The translations under genes and the position numbers were made by a program. The notes under the pieces are model-generated. The model searched no databases. It was not told the origin of the DNA and saw only the letters and a list, made by a program, of their open reading frames with translations. From positions 1-33,688 of the forward strand of contig NZ_BARF01000137.1 of the NCBI RefSeq assembly GCF_000367365.1: a stretch of 33,688 nucleotides of DNA, read 5' to 3'. This DNA is from Streptomyces prunicolor NBRC 13075. Lineage in GTDB: Bacteria > Actinomycetota > Actinomycetes > Streptomycetales > Streptomycetaceae. Position 1 is the stretch's first letter, and each line of letters begins with the position of its first letter. Shown here one piece after another: positions 14,132 to 22,578 of the stretch.

Positions 14132-15043
14132 ATGCCCGAGACCGCTGCCCGCACCCAAGCCGATGTCGGCCGCTACGTGAGCGATACCTGGCGGGAGCGG
14201 TACTTCACGGCCTGCGACGCGGTCTACGCCCTGGGAGCGCACGCGCTCGCGGAAGAGAACGTGGAGACGTCCTTCGGCACCACGCACGTCTACCGCTACG
14301 GGCCCGCGAGCGAGGCTGCCCGATCCCGTACCCCTGTCGTCCTGGTGCACGGAGCGGGCACCTGCTCGGCCATGTGGTACCCGAACACCCCGGCCCTCAG
14401 CGCCGAGCGGCCGGTCTACGCGATCGACACCCCGGGCGATCCCGGACGCAGCGTGCAGCGCGCAGCCATCCACGAGCCCGAACTCGCCGCGCGGTGGCTG
14501 GACGAGACCCTCGCCGGGCTCGGGCTCGACCGCGTCCACCTCGTCGGCTCCTCCTACGGCGGCTGGCTCGCCCTGAACCAGGCGCATCGCAGGCCCGGTC
14601 GCCTCGCCTCGGTCACGCTGCTCGACCCCGGCGGCCTGGAGAAAGTGGGGCTGCGCTTCTTCGTCTGGATCTTCGCCAGCCTCTTCGCGACCTTCGCGCC
14701 CAAGGCACTGCGCCCGCGACTGGCGGCCTGGCTGGAACAGCCGGTCCTCGTCGTGCCGGAACTGCGCACGATGATCAGAACCGCCGTTCGCGCCTACCGC
14801 ATCCGCCGCCCGGCGCCGCTTCCCCTGTCCGAGGAGGAGCTGTCCACCGTCCGGACCCCGCTCTACCTGGTGCTCGGCAGGCGAAGCCTCCTCGTGCACC
14901 CGCGGCGGCAGGCGGAGCGGGTGCCTCGCCTGGTGCCCGGCGCCCGAGCCGAGATCATCTCCGACACGGGCCACGGACCGCAGATCGACCAGGCGGAGGA
15001 GACCAATCGCAGGATGCTGCACTTCATGGCCTCCGTCGACTGA
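14132..15043 (+). CDS. Alpha/beta-fold hydrolase
   Basis: A 303-aa cytoplasmic hydrolase starts at ATG 14132 with a strong GGAGGTGG ribosome site (14122-14129). Family marks are VVLVHGAGTCSAMWYPN (oxyanion loop HG), the nucleophile elbow GSSYGG with S141, TPLYLVLGRRSLLVHP (acid region) and the final histidine in ISDTGHGPQID. The substrate is unknown; the family covers esterases, C-C hydrolases and haloalkane-type enzymes. It is controlled by the divergent TetR. Confidence 0.9.
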   Translation: MPETAARTQADVGRYVSDTWRERYFTACDAVYALGAHALAEENVETSFGTTHVYRYGPASEAARSRTPVVLVHGAGTCSAMWYPNTPALSAERPVYAIDTPGDPGRSVQRAAIHEPELAARWLDETLAGLGLDRVHLVGSSYGGWLALNQAHRRPGRLASVTLLDPGGLEKVGLRFFVWIFASLFATFAPKALRPRLAAWLEQPVLVVPELRTMIRTAVRAYRIRRPAPLPLSEEELSTVRTPLYLVLGRRSLLVHPRRQAERVPRLVPGARAEIISDTGHGPQIDQAEETNRRMLHFMASVD

Positions 15044-15071
15044 TCACCGGCCACCGGCCACCGACCCCGCG

Positions 15072-15581
15072 TCACGGCAACGAACGGGTGAGCCATACGA
15101 CTTCACCGTTGTCCTCCGTGGAGACGTGATCCCGCTCGAACCCGAGCTTCTCCAGGACACGGAACGAGGGTGTGTTCCACGCGCCGACGGTCGCCCAGAG
15201 CCGTTTCCGCCCGGTCGCGACAGCGGCGTCGAGCACCGCGCCGGCCGCCTCGGTGGCGTAGCCGTGCCCCTGCGCGCGCTGGAACAGCTCGTACGCGATT
15301 TCGGGCTCCTCCACGCTGGAGCGGCCGATGATCAACCCGCAATAGCCGATGAAGTCGCCCTCGGCACGGCGCTGGATGGGCAACAGCGCGATCCCTGTGG
15401 ACTCCGTCGCGGTGAGCAGCTCCGCGATGGCCGTCCGGATGCGCTCGACCGTGGGCGTCTCCTTGCCGCGTTCGGCGAGGAGCGCGCAGAACGCGGCGGC
15501 GTCCGACTCGGCCCACGGCCGCAGGATCAACCGCTCGGTCTCCAGGTGGAACGGCATCGTCTCGTACGTGGACTTGGACAT
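15072..15581 (-). CDS. GNAT N-acetyltransferase (RimJ/RimL type)
   Basis: A 169-aa acetyltransferase with start ATG 15581. The typical RimJ/RimL opening is HLETERLILRPWAESDAAAF. The strand FIGYCGLIIG and the motif EIAYELFQRAQGHGYATEA (acetyl-CoA loop Q-x-x-G-x-A) follow, then NTPSFRVLEKLGFERD. It probably modifies an N-terminal or small-molecule amine. It is convergent with the hydrolase gene (28-bp gap) and downstream of the LAL regulator on the same strand (25-bp gap), so it may be transcribed from it. Confidence 0.92.
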   Translation of the reverse strand: MSKSTYETMPFHLETERLILRPWAESDAAAFCALLAERGKETPTVERIRTAIAELLTATESTGIALLPIQRRAEGDFIGYCGLIIGRSSVEEPEIAYELFQRAQGHGYATEAAGAVLDAAVATGRKRLWATVGAWNTPSFRVLEKLGFERDHVSTEDNGEVVWLTRSLP

Positions 15582-15606
15582 GGGACCTACTCTGCCCCAC
15601 CGGTCG

Positions 15607-18486
15607 TCACGGTCTACCGCTGGACCACCACGAAGCGGCCGACCGCGGCGAGGGCGCGTCCGGGATCGGCGGATCCTCCCGCGCCGTGAGCGCCGTGAGT
15701 GCGTCGCGCAGCCCGGCGCGGGCGGTGACGCCGAGTTTCGGGAACACGTTGTAGAGGTGGCCGCTGACCGTGCGGGCGGACAGGTGGAGTCGTTCGCCGA
15801 TCGCCTTGTTCGTCAGGCCCGAGGCCGCGAGCGTGGCTATCTGCAGCTCCTGGGGAGTGAGCCGGGTGTCCGTCGAGCCGGTCTGGCGTCGGGAGACGCC
15901 GCTCGCGCCCAGTTCGGTTCGGGCGCGCTCGGCCCATGGTGCGGCCCGTAGCCGGTCGAAGATCGTCAGTGCGGCGGTGATGTGGACGCGGGATTCGACG
16001 GTGGCCCGTTCCCGGCGCAGGTGTTCGCCGTAGGCCAGCAGGACGCGTCCGCGTTCGAAGGGCCACAGGTTCTCGGGCGCCGCTGCGAGGGCCCGTTCGA
16101 AGTGGGCGTTCGCCGCCTCGCCCTCGGACACCAGGCCCTGTGCCGCGGCCACGAGCAGCGCCCAGCGGGTGGAGATCTTCGTGATGTCCATCCGCAGCAT
16201 CGCTTCGACGAACTCCCGGGCCTGTTCGGTGCGGCCGGTTCGGACGGCGGCCTCGATCTGGTCGTAGGCGACGAAGAGTTGGAGTTGGTGGGCGGTGCCT
16301 GGTTCGAGTCCGTGTGGGCTGATTCTGGCCGCTTCTGTGTACGCCGTCTCGAAGTCGCCGCGGCCGATCGCCGCGAGGGTCCGTACGCGGTACACATGCT
16401 GCGGGACGATGAAGGCCTGGCGCGGGATCGACCAGGACAGCATCGCCTCCAGCGGTTCCTCCGCCTCCTCCTGCTGGCCGAGCGCGGCTGCGGCGAGGGC
16501 CCTGCTGTAGTGCAGGAACCAGACGAAGTTGACGTACCCGTAGGACTCGGCGCGCTCCAGTCCCTCCTCCGCGAAGCGCTGGGTGTCGTCCCAGCGGCCG
16601 GCGAGGTAGCTCTCCGCGCACAGCAGCATGAGCGCGTTGGTGACGGAGGCGACGGCTCCTGTGCGGGCGGCGTCCTGCCAGACGCGGAGGAGCGGTTCTC
16701 GCAGGTCGGCGAGGCGGTCGACGTCGTTGGCGACGTATCCCACGCGGATGATCTGGCCGGGGTCGAGTTCGGTCGTCAGGGTCGCGATCTCCTGGTCCAG
16801 GGTGCGCAGCGCCTCCGCGGAGACGAGGGCCGGATTGGACACGACCTCGGAGCGGACGAGCAGGCCCTCGGGCAGCAAGTCGCGGTATTTGTCGACCAGT
16901 TCGAGGTACGGGTCCCACATCTCCTTGCGTCCGTTGAGCGAGGCGATCACCGAGAGGACCCAGATCGCGGCGTTGACCTCCTCCGCGGTCGGCTCCGCCC
17001 CGGGGGCTCGTAGAGCGGTGGTGAGCACCCGGAAGGCCGAGACGACGTCCGCGTCGGAGTACAGCATGAGCGAGGCCGCGGCCGAGGCGGTCGCCAGCGA
17101 GCCGACGTCGGCGTCCAATCGGCGTGCGTCGGCGAGGAGTTGGGAGACCGACTGGAGATCGCCCATCACCTCGGCCGCGAAGTACGCGGCCCCGGCCAGG
17201 CGTTGCGACCGGTGCTCGGGATCCGGGCTCAGATCGGCCGACCGCGTCATCGCCGCCACCGCCGCGGACGGGTCCCCGCGTTTGAGTGCCTGGATCGACT
17301 CGTGCTGAAGGAGGGTGGCCACCTCCTCGTCGGGGCCGTAGGACGCGTCGGCGAGGTGCCAGGCACGGCGCCCCGGATCGGCGCGCCGGCAGCCGGCGAG
17401 TGCCCGGTGGGCCCTGCGCCGCTGCTCGGGACGGGCCAGTTCCACGACGGCGGAGCGCACCAGCGGGTGGCGGAAGACGACGGAGTGGCGGCTGTCGACG
17501 ACGATGATCCGCTCGCGTTCGGCGATGTCGAGGTGGTCGGCGGCATCGGGTCCCACCACGCTCTCGGTGGACAGCGCCTGGCCCGAACCGTCCAGGGCGA
17601 GCAGCAGAAGCAGGTCCCGGGTCTCCGGTGCGAGCGCGGCGATCCGGGCGGTGAAGATCCGGGTGAGCCGCTCGGTCAGCGGCAGCACGGCGGGCAGCAT
17701 GTCCGCCGTGGGGTAACGGTCCGAGGCCAGCGTCGCGGGCAGTTCGACGAGGGCGAGCGGGTTCCCCTGGGACTCGGAGACGATGCGCCGGCGTACGTGT
17801 TCGGCCAGGTCCGGGTAGCGGGCGAGCAGCAGGGCCTCGGACTCGGCGTCGTCCAGGGAACGCATCGTGAGGCTGTTGACGTCGCCGCGAGCGCGCAGCG
17901 GTTCCCCGGTCGTACGGACGGTCGAGAGCACCCGCACCCGGGTTCCGGCGACCCGCCGGGCCACGAAGGACAGGACGTCGGCGCTGGCGTCGTCGAGCCA
18001 CTGGGCATCGTCGACGATGGCGACCAGCGGCTGTTCCCGTGCGGCGAGCAGGAGCAGGGACAGCGCGGCGGTCGAGATGAGGATGCGTGAGGGGGTCGCG
18101 CCCTCGCCGAAGCCCAGTGCGACCCGTAGAGCGCTCTCGTGGTCCGGGCCGAGTTCCGCGAACAGCGGGACCAGCGGCACCAGCAGCTGGTTGAGGCCGG
18201 CGAACGCGATATTGGCCTCGAACTGGGCGCCGGCCGCGCGCAGCGTCCTCATACCCCGGGCGTCGGCGAGATCGGCGGCGGCGTCGAGCAGGGCGGACTT
18301 ACCCACACCGGGATCACCGAACAGGGTCAGCGAGCCGCCGAGCCGGGCGGTGTCGTCGATCACCGCTCGGATGAGGTCCAGTTCGCTGGACCGGCCGGTC
18401 AGGTCGGTCGCGATGCCCTGACCGGTCCCGACGTCCTGACCGCTCCCGACGTCCTGACCTTCGGTGCCCGGGTGCTCTGCGCTCAT
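15607..18486 (-). CDS. LAL-type LuxR regulator with AAA+ ATPase domain
   Basis: A 959-aa regulator with start ATG 18486. The N-terminus has three 6-residue units (GQDVGS, GQDVGT, GQGIAT) encoded by an 18-bp tandem repeat. Walker A is GDPGVGKS at residues 57-64, and Walker B is LVAIVDDAQWLDD at about 153-165. A long helical TPR-like middle follows, then a LuxR HTH at about 876-935 (LTPQELQIATLAASGLTNKA, then IGERLHLSARTVSGHL). LAL proteins are ATP-dependent pathway activators. It is the last large gene of the minus-strand run after the secreted hydrolase and haloperoxidase, and is the natural activator for that run and the divergent plus-strand genes. A decayed copy of its P-loop lies at 4084-4155. 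Confidence 0.94.
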   Translation of the reverse strand: MSAEHPGTEGQDVGSGQDVGTGQGIATDLTGRSSELDLIRAVIDDTARLGGSLTLFGDPGVGKSALLDAAADLADARGMRTLRAAGAQFEANIAFAGLNQLLVPLVPLFAELGPDHESALRVALGFGEGATPSRILISTAALSLLLLAAREQPLVAIVDDAQWLDDASADVLSFVARRVAGTRVRVLSTVRTTGEPLRARGDVNSLTMRSLDDAESEALLLARYPDLAEHVRRRIVSESQGNPLALVELPATLASDRYPTADMLPAVLPLTERLTRIFTARIAALAPETRDLLLLLALDGSGQALSTESVVGPDAADHLDIAERERIIVVDSRHSVVFRHPLVRSAVVELARPEQRRRAHRALAGCRRADPGRRAWHLADASYGPDEEVATLLQHESIQALKRGDPSAAVAAMTRSADLSPDPEHRSQRLAGAAYFAAEVMGDLQSVSQLLADARRLDADVGSLATASAAASLMLYSDADVVSAFRVLTTALRAPGAEPTAEEVNAAIWVLSVIASLNGRKEMWDPYLELVDKYRDLLPEGLLVRSEVVSNPALVSAEALRTLDQEIATLTTELDPGQIIRVGYVANDVDRLADLREPLLRVWQDAARTGAVASVTNALMLLCAESYLAGRWDDTQRFAEEGLERAESYGYVNFVWFLHYSRALAAAALGQQEEAEEPLEAMLSWSIPRQAFIVPQHVYRVRTLAAIGRGDFETAYTEAARISPHGLEPGTAHQLQLFVAYDQIEAAVRTGRTEQAREFVEAMLRMDITKISTRWALLVAAAQGLVSEGEAANAHFERALAAAPENLWPFERGRVLLAYGEHLRRERATVESRVHITAALTIFDRLRAAPWAERARTELGASGVSRRQTGSTDTRLTPQELQIATLAASGLTNKAIGERLHLSARTVSGHLYNVFPKLGVTARAGLRDALTALTAREDPPIPDAPSPRSAASWWSSGRP

Positions 18487-18557
18487 GAGGAGGCGCCTCT
18501 TTCCCCTGTCCGTTCCGACTCTATGCGACGCCGTACGGCACCGCGTCGTCCCGTTCT

Positions 18558-19385
18558 CTAGGGGGCGGTGGCCTCGGCGGCGTCCTCGATGAGGTGGGTG
18601 ACGGTGTCGGGGTGGGAGATCAGAGCGACGTGGGAGCTGTTGATCTCGACGGTGTGCGCGTGGGCACGCCGGGCCTCGAACCGCTCCAGCGGTGCGCCCA
18701 GCGCCTCGTCCTGCCGGGCGACCAGGGCCCAGGACGGGATGGTGCGCCAGGCGGCGGCCGTGGCCGAGGAGGCGAACGCGGCGGCGGCGACGGGGCGTTG
18801 TTCGGCGCCCATCACGACGGTCCGGGAAGCGGGCAGGTCGGCCGCGAACACGGCCCGGAAGCGGGCGGGGTCGACGTACAGGTCAGAGCCGCCGGTGCCG
18901 TCGGAGTTGCTGAAGGGTACCGGGCGCAGGGCGGGGGCCAGTTCGTTGGTACCGGGGAACTTGTTGGACAGCGTGCTCAGCTTCTCGCCCTTGTCCGGGA
19001 CGAGCGCGGCGACGTAGACGAGGGCCTTGACCTGGGGGTCGCCGGCGGCCGCCTGGGAGATGACGGCGCCGCCGTAGGAGTGGCCCACCAGGATCACCGG
19101 GCCCTTGACACCGGCCAGGACGCTGGCGACGTAGGTGGAGTCCTCGGCCAGGCCGCGCAAGGGGTTGGCCGGAGCGACGACCGGATAGCCGTCGCGCTGC
19201 AGGCGCTCGACCACGCCGTTCCAGCTCGAAGCGTCGGCGAAGGCACCGTGGACCAGTACCACCGTGGGCTTGAGGGCGGCGGGGGCGGTGTGGGCGGAGG
19301 CCAGCGGGATCAGGGACAGGGTGGCCGAGGCCGTGACGGCGGCGGTGATCAGCAGGGTGCGCGGGCGGGGACGGGGGATGGACAC
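18558..19385 (-). CDS. Secreted alpha/beta hydrolase
   Basis: A 275-aa hydrolase whose start GTG 19385 follows AAGGAG by seven bases. Residues 1-32 form a signal peptide: basic PRPRPR, a hydrophobic core LLITAAVTASATLSLIPL and an ASA cleavage-like site. The mature part starts KPTVVLVHGAFADASSW, has the nucleophile elbow GHSYGG with S103, VYVAALVPDKGE and the C-terminal SSHVALISHPD histidine. It resembles the large EstC-like alpha/beta hydrolase family often annotated as pimeloyl-ester-type. It is probably extracellular. It sits behind the WhiB remnant in the minus-strand run. Confidence 0.9.
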   Translation of the reverse strand: MSIPRPRPRTLLITAAVTASATLSLIPLASAHTAPAALKPTVVLVHGAFADASSWNGVVERLQRDGYPVVAPANPLRGLAEDSTYVASVLAGVKGPVILVGHSYGGAVISQAAAGDPQVKALVYVAALVPDKGEKLSTLSNKFPGTNELAPALRPVPFSNSDGTGGSDLYVDPARFRAVFAADLPASRTVVMGAEQRPVAAAAFASSATAAAWRTIPSWALVARQDEALGAPLERFEARRAHAHTVEINSSHVALISHPDTVTHLIEDAAEATAP

Positions 19386-19398
19386 GGTGGATCTCCTT

Positions 19399-19444
19399 GG
19401 GAGGGGATGGGGGTGGGGGAGAGCGGGTGAGGGGGTGAGGGGGG
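19399..19444. repeat. G-rich tract with quadruplex potential
   Basis: The plus strand has seven or more runs of three or more G within 46 bases (for example GATGGGGGTGGGGG and GAGGGGGTGAGGGGGG). It lies in the leader of the secreted hydrolase gene, which is read from the other strand, so the G-rich strand is the template. Function is unproven. Confidence 0.5.
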
Positions 19445-19481
19445 AAGCCTGGTCAGGCGGCATGGCGCAGGTCGGCCGGGT

Positions 19482-19635
19482 TCACGCGGCCCTCGACCCG
19501 GGGCGTGGGATGTCCCGCTGAAGTTTGGTCAGGCCTCCCCAAATGCCGTACAGCTGACGGGTGTTCAGCGCGAACGCGGCGCACCTGTCGAGTACCGGGC
19601 AGGCCCGGCAGACCTCGGTGTCGGGCGGGCGGGAG
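19482..19635 (-). pseudogene. WhiB-type regulator, C-terminal remnant
   Basis: On the minus strand the frame reads TEVCRACPVLDRCAAFALNT then RQLYGIWGGLTKLQRD and stops at 19482-19484. This is the C-x2-C-x5-C part of a WhiB iron-sulfur cluster site followed by the G(I/V)WGG turn. The first conserved cysteine and the N-terminus are missing; upstream lies a long terminator hairpin (19622-19664). The AT-hook-like basic C-terminus is short. A truncated, probably silent copy is the best reading. Confidence 0.65.
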
Positions 19636-19664
19636 CCGGCAGTTGCCGGGCTCCCGCCCGCCCG
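19622..19664. terminator. Long GC hairpin downstream of the haloperoxidase gene
   Basis: Sixteen-bp perfectly paired arms (CGGGCGGGCGGGAGCC / GGCTCCCGCCCGCCCG) enclose an 11-base loop. There is no T-tract, as is common in Streptomyces. It probably ends or attenuates the minus-strand transcript after the gene at 19719. Confidence 0.75.
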
Positions 19665-19718
19665 CGTGACGACTACGCACCGAGGTACGTGACGACTGGA
19701 CGGTGAGGAACGTGACGA

Positions 19719-20552
19719 CTAGGCGGCGAGGAAGTCGACGAGCGCCGCGTTGACCTGGTCCGCGTGGGTCCACAGCAGCCCGTGGGGGGCGTCGTCGATC
19801 TCGACGTACTGCGCGTCGGGCACCGCCTTGGTGAACTGGCGCCCGGTGGCGTCGATCGGCAGGATCCGGTCGGCGGTTCCCTGCAGGATGAGCGCCGGTA
19901 CGTCGATCTTCGCGATGTCGGCGCGCATGTCGGTGTGCCAGCTGGGCACCACGGCCGAGGACGCGAACGGGGACATGTGCGTGGCGGTGACCCAACTGCC
20001 GCGCACCGCCTGCTCGCTGATGCGGGTGCCGAGGTTGACGTCGAGGTTGTAGAAGTCGTCGAAGAAGCTGGTGAACCAGGCGTACCGGTCCTTCTCCGCG
20101 GCGGAGACGATCCCGTCGAACACGGCGGCGGGAAGGCCGGTGGGGTTGTCGGGGGTCTGGAGCAGGAACGGTTCGATGGGTGCCAGGAACGCGACCTTGC
20201 GCAGGTTGTCGGTGCCGTGGGTGCCGATGTAGCGGCCGATCTCGCCGGTACCCATCGAGAAGCCGACCAGGGCGACGTCCTTGAGGCGCAGTACGTCGAG
20301 CAGTACGTCGAGGTCGTTGGCGAAGGTGTCGAAGTCGTAGCCGGTGGTGGGCTGGCTGGACTGGCCGAAGCCCCGGCGGTCGTAGGCGATGACGCGGTGT
20401 CCGGCCTTGAGGAGCGCAGGGATCTGCAGCTCCCAGGACTTGCCGTCGAGCGGGTAGCCGTGGATCAGTACGACGGGGGAGCCCTCGCCGTGGTCCTCGT
20501 AGTAGAGGTCGACGTCGGTGGTGTTTTCCTTGGCGACGGTGATGTAGGGCAT
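19719..20552 (-). CDS. Cofactor-free haloperoxidase-type alpha/beta hydrolase
   Basis: A 277-aa protein with start ATG 20552. It has VVLIHGYPLDGKSW, RVIAYDRRGFGQSSQP, and the elbow GFSMGTGE with S99, whose GFSMG-GE form is characteristic of non-heme chloroperoxidase/arylesterase enzymes. The acid is in LILQGTADRILP (D228), and H257 is in DAPHG. These enzymes hydrolyse esters and can form peracids that oxidise halides. There is no signal peptide, so it is cytoplasmic. It lies in a minus-strand run with a GlcG-like gene 56 bp upstream and a tautomerase gene beyond. Confidence 0.92.
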   Translation of the reverse strand: MPYITVAKENTTDVDLYYEDHGEGSPVVLIHGYPLDGKSWELQIPALLKAGHRVIAYDRRGFGQSSQPTTGYDFDTFANDLDVLLDVLRLKDVALVGFSMGTGEIGRYIGTHGTDNLRKVAFLAPIEPFLLQTPDNPTGLPAAVFDGIVSAAEKDRYAWFTSFFDDFYNLDVNLGTRISEQAVRGSWVTATHMSPFASSAVVPSWHTDMRADIAKIDVPALILQGTADRILPIDATGRQFTKAVPDAQYVEIDDAPHGLLWTHADQVNAALVDFLAA

Positions 20553-20608
20553 GGCTTCGCTTCCTGAGTGGGTGGAGGTGGATGTGACGGCGCGGGGATA
20601 AGGGGAGT

Positions 20609-21043
20609 TCAGGGCCGGCGCAGGGCCTGGACCGCGAAGGCGGCGACCTCGTGGTCCTGCGCGGGTGATCCGCCGCCGGCGCCCAGCGCCCCTACGACGA
20701 CCCCGCGGGCGTCGGTGATCGGGACGCCGCCGGCGACGAAGGCCAGCGGGAACGTGGTGGCGGTCTGGATCGAGGACAGCGGGGCGCCGGACTGCACGGC
20801 GGGGGCCAGGTCCGCGGTCGCGGCGCCGAAGTACACGGAGGTGCGGGCCTTGGCCCGGGAGGTGTCGATGGAGGCGAGCGCCGCACCGTCCATCCGGGTC
20901 ACCAGCACGGTGTTGCCGCCGCCGTCGAGGACCGTGAAGGTGTACGGGACCCCGAGCTCAGTGGCCTTGTGGACGCCTGCGGCGGTGGCCGTGGCCGCGT
21001 CGTCCAGGGTGAGGATGACGGGCGAGATCTGCGTGAGGGGCAT
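20609..21043 (-). CDS. GlcG/HbpS-family heme-binding-like protein
   Basis: A 144-aa protein with start ATG 21043 after AGAGGAACGGCC. It has LTLDDAATATAAGVHKATEL, then VPYTFTVLDGGGNTVLVTRM, DGAALASIDTSRAKARTSVY and a C-terminal GGVPITDARGVVVGALGAGG followed by DHEVAAFAVQAL. This is the full GlcG/HbpS (DUF336) layout. Streptomyces HbpS binds heme and senses oxidative stress when secreted; this copy has no signal peptide and is probably cytoplasmic. It may be co-transcribed with the tautomerase and haloperoxidase genes, linking the run to redox or aromatic chemistry. Confidence 0.92.
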   Translation of the reverse strand: MPLTQISPVILTLDDAATATAAGVHKATELGVPYTFTVLDGGGNTVLVTRMDGAALASIDTSRAKARTSVYFGAATADLAPAVQSGAPLSSIQTATTFPLAFVAGGVPITDARGVVVGALGAGGGSPAQDHEVAAFAVQALRRP

Positions 21044-21099
21044 GGCCGTTCCTCTTCGGGTGGTGCCGGAGGTCGTGCCGAAGGTCGTTCCGGGTGGGG

Positions 21100-21402
21100 T
21101 CACTTCTCCTGGTAGGGGGCGGCCTTGGCGAGGTCGGGGCGGGTGACGGGGTGGCCGTCGATGGTCTGGTAGGTGGCGGCGGAGCGGCCGAGGGTGTCGA
21201 GGAGGGTGGCGGGGCCGGCGAAGGGCTTGCCGCCGATGTGCCAGCCGTCGGTGTGGAGTTCCTCGATGAGGACCCAGACGATCTCGCGGAAGGCCTCGGA
21301 TCCCTCGAACTTGACCATGACCTCAGTGAGGGCGGCGGCCATGTCGTGCTTCTCCTGGGTGGTGAACACTCCGTCGACGAGCTTGACGTTGACGAACGGC
21401 AT
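21100..21402 (-). CDS. Tautomerase-superfamily protein
   Basis: A 100-aa protein with start ATG 21402 after AAGGAG. The second codon is proline (MPFVNVKLVDGVFT), the catalytic N-terminal Pro-1 of the 4-oxalocrotonate tautomerase superfamily after Met removal. HDMAAALTEVMVKFEG forms the helix and VWVLIEELHTDGWHIGGKPF the second strand. It is longer than the 62-aa classic enzymes, with an additional C-terminal tail. It is the first gene of the minus-strand run, reading away from the divergent SnoaL-like gene. Confidence 0.85.
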   Translation of the reverse strand: MPFVNVKLVDGVFTTQEKHDMAAALTEVMVKFEGSEAFREIVWVLIEELHTDGWHIGGKPFAGPATLLDTLGRSAATYQTIDGHPVTRPDLAKAAPYQEK

Positions 21403-21491
21403 GGGGTGCTCCTTGGTGGGTCGGGGATGCGTCGTCCCTGCCGAGCGGCGGGGACAACTGAAGCGTCGCCCCGGGGCCCCACACGCCGCAC

Positions 21492-21668
21492 CAGTCATCC
21501 GACCTGACTGCGAAGGGTCTTTGCGTGCCGCCGCCCTCGGGCCAGAGCCGTGCGGCCTACGGCGACACCCCCGCACCGGGTGTGCCGGGTACCGGTGACG
21601 AGCGCACCGGGCCGGCGTCCGTATCCGCCCAGGTGGGCCGGGGTCAGTGAAACCCGGGTCGGATGACT
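21492..21668. promoter_or_regulatory. Divergent control region with paired 12-bp motif
   Basis: The 404-bp divergent gap (21403-21806) holds no gene. AGTCATCCGACC occurs at 21493-21504, and its exact reverse complement occurs at 21657-21668, so one copy faces each transcription unit. The first copy is also part of the inverted repeat CAGTCA-N7-TGACTG (21492-21510). This is a candidate binding site for the LAL regulator or another regulator of both runs. Confidence 0.55.
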
Positions 21669-21762
21669 CATGCCCGGCGGTGGGGCGGCGACGACCATGG
21701 GCAGGGACGGCGCAGCCGCCGAAATCCCGCACCACCCCGCACTACCAGTCACCCCTTACCCC

Positions 21763-21790
21763 TCACCGATCACCGATCACCGATCACCGA
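21763..21790. repeat. 7-bp tandem repeat in a 5' leader
   Basis: TCACCGA is repeated four times directly upstream of the SnoaL-like start, ending 16 bases before ATG 21807. Slippage would change the spacing between upstream signals and the start. Confidence 0.8.
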
Positions 21791-21806
21791 TGAAACGAGA
21801 AACCCC

Positions 21807-22214
21807 ATGTCCGAGAAAACCAACAAACAGCTGGTCGCGGAGGCGTTCGACGCCTGGGCCGCCGGCACCGGCGGGGTGTTCGACCTGCTGGCCGAGGACG
21901 CCGACTGGACCATCGTCGGCAACAGCGTCGCCTCCGGCACCTACCCCACCAGCGAGGCGTTCCTCGACGCGGTCATCCGTCCGTTCAACGCCCGGATGAG
22001 CAGCCCCCTGGTGCCGTCCGTCCGCGCGCTGTACGCCGACGGGGACACCGTGGTCGCCCTGTTCGACGCGAGCGCGACGGTGCGGGACGGGTCGCGCTAC
22101 GACAACACCTACGCCTGGTTCCTGACGATGCGTGAGCAACGGATCGTGAGCGCGGTCGCGTTCTTCGACAGCGTCGAGTTCAACGACTTCTGGGCCCGGG
22201 TCCAGCCGGCCTGA
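21807..22214 (+). CDS. SnoaL-like / NTF2-fold protein
   Basis: A 135-aa protein starts at ATG 21807 with ACGAGA upstream. The SnoaL/NTF2-like layout is KQLVAEAFDAWAAGTGGVFD, LLAEDADWTIVGNSVASGTY, then DTVVALFDASATVRDGSRYD, NTYAWFLTMREQRIVSAVAF and FFDSVEFNDFW. It is the first gene of the plus-strand run and is followed by YciI-like and quinone reductase genes. It probably handles a small hydrophobic or oxidised substrate. Confidence 0.88.
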   Translation: MSEKTNKQLVAEAFDAWAAGTGGVFDLLAEDADWTIVGNSVASGTYPTSEAFLDAVIRPFNARMSSPLVPSVRALYADGDTVVALFDASATVRDGSRYDNTYAWFLTMREQRIVSAVAFFDSVEFNDFWARVQPA

Positions 22215-22287
22215 CCCCTGCCGAGCCCCCGTTGACCGCCCCGTCACCTCCCCTGACCGTCCCGTCCGAAGATCGGAAGTGCCCGCC

Positions 22288-22578
22288 ATGTTCATCGTGA
22301 TCCTGAACTACACCGCGCCGCTCGAGGAGATCGACCGCCACCTGGAAGCCCACAACGCCTGGTTGGAGGAGAACTACGCGGCCGGCCACTTCCTCGCCTC
22401 GGGCCGTCAGGACCCCAGGACGGGCGGCGTCGTCCTGGCCCGGGCCACCGACCGCGGGGCCCTGGGCCGCGTCCTGGCCCTGGACCCGTTCGGCATCGCC
22501 GAGGTGGCCACGCACACGGTCATCGACTGGCGCCCCTCACGCGCGAGCACCGAGGCCCAGTGGCTGCTCCAGCAGTGA
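22288..22578 (+). CDS. YciI-family protein
   Basis: A 96-aa protein starts at ATG 22288 (an in-frame GTG at 22279 would add three residues). It shows MFIVILNYTAPLEEIDRHLE, then HNAWLEENYAAGHFLASGRQ, DPRTGGVVLARA and DPFGIAEVATHTVIDWRP. This is the YciI ferredoxin-like fold with the conserved His and Asp. Family members are small enzymes, including dehydrochlorinase-like ones. Confidence 0.9.
   Translation: MFIVILNYTAPLEEIDRHLEAHNAWLEENYAAGHFLASGRQDPRTGGVVLARATDRGALGRVLALDPFGIAEVATHTVIDWRPSRASTEAQWLLQQ

Noticed and set aside
11495..15022. Very long open minus-strand frame (1175 codons)
   Set aside because: It runs antisense across the YjbR, MFS, TetR and hydrolase region and reads low-complexity Arg/Pro/Gly-rich sequence without any domain. 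It is a GC-bias artefact.
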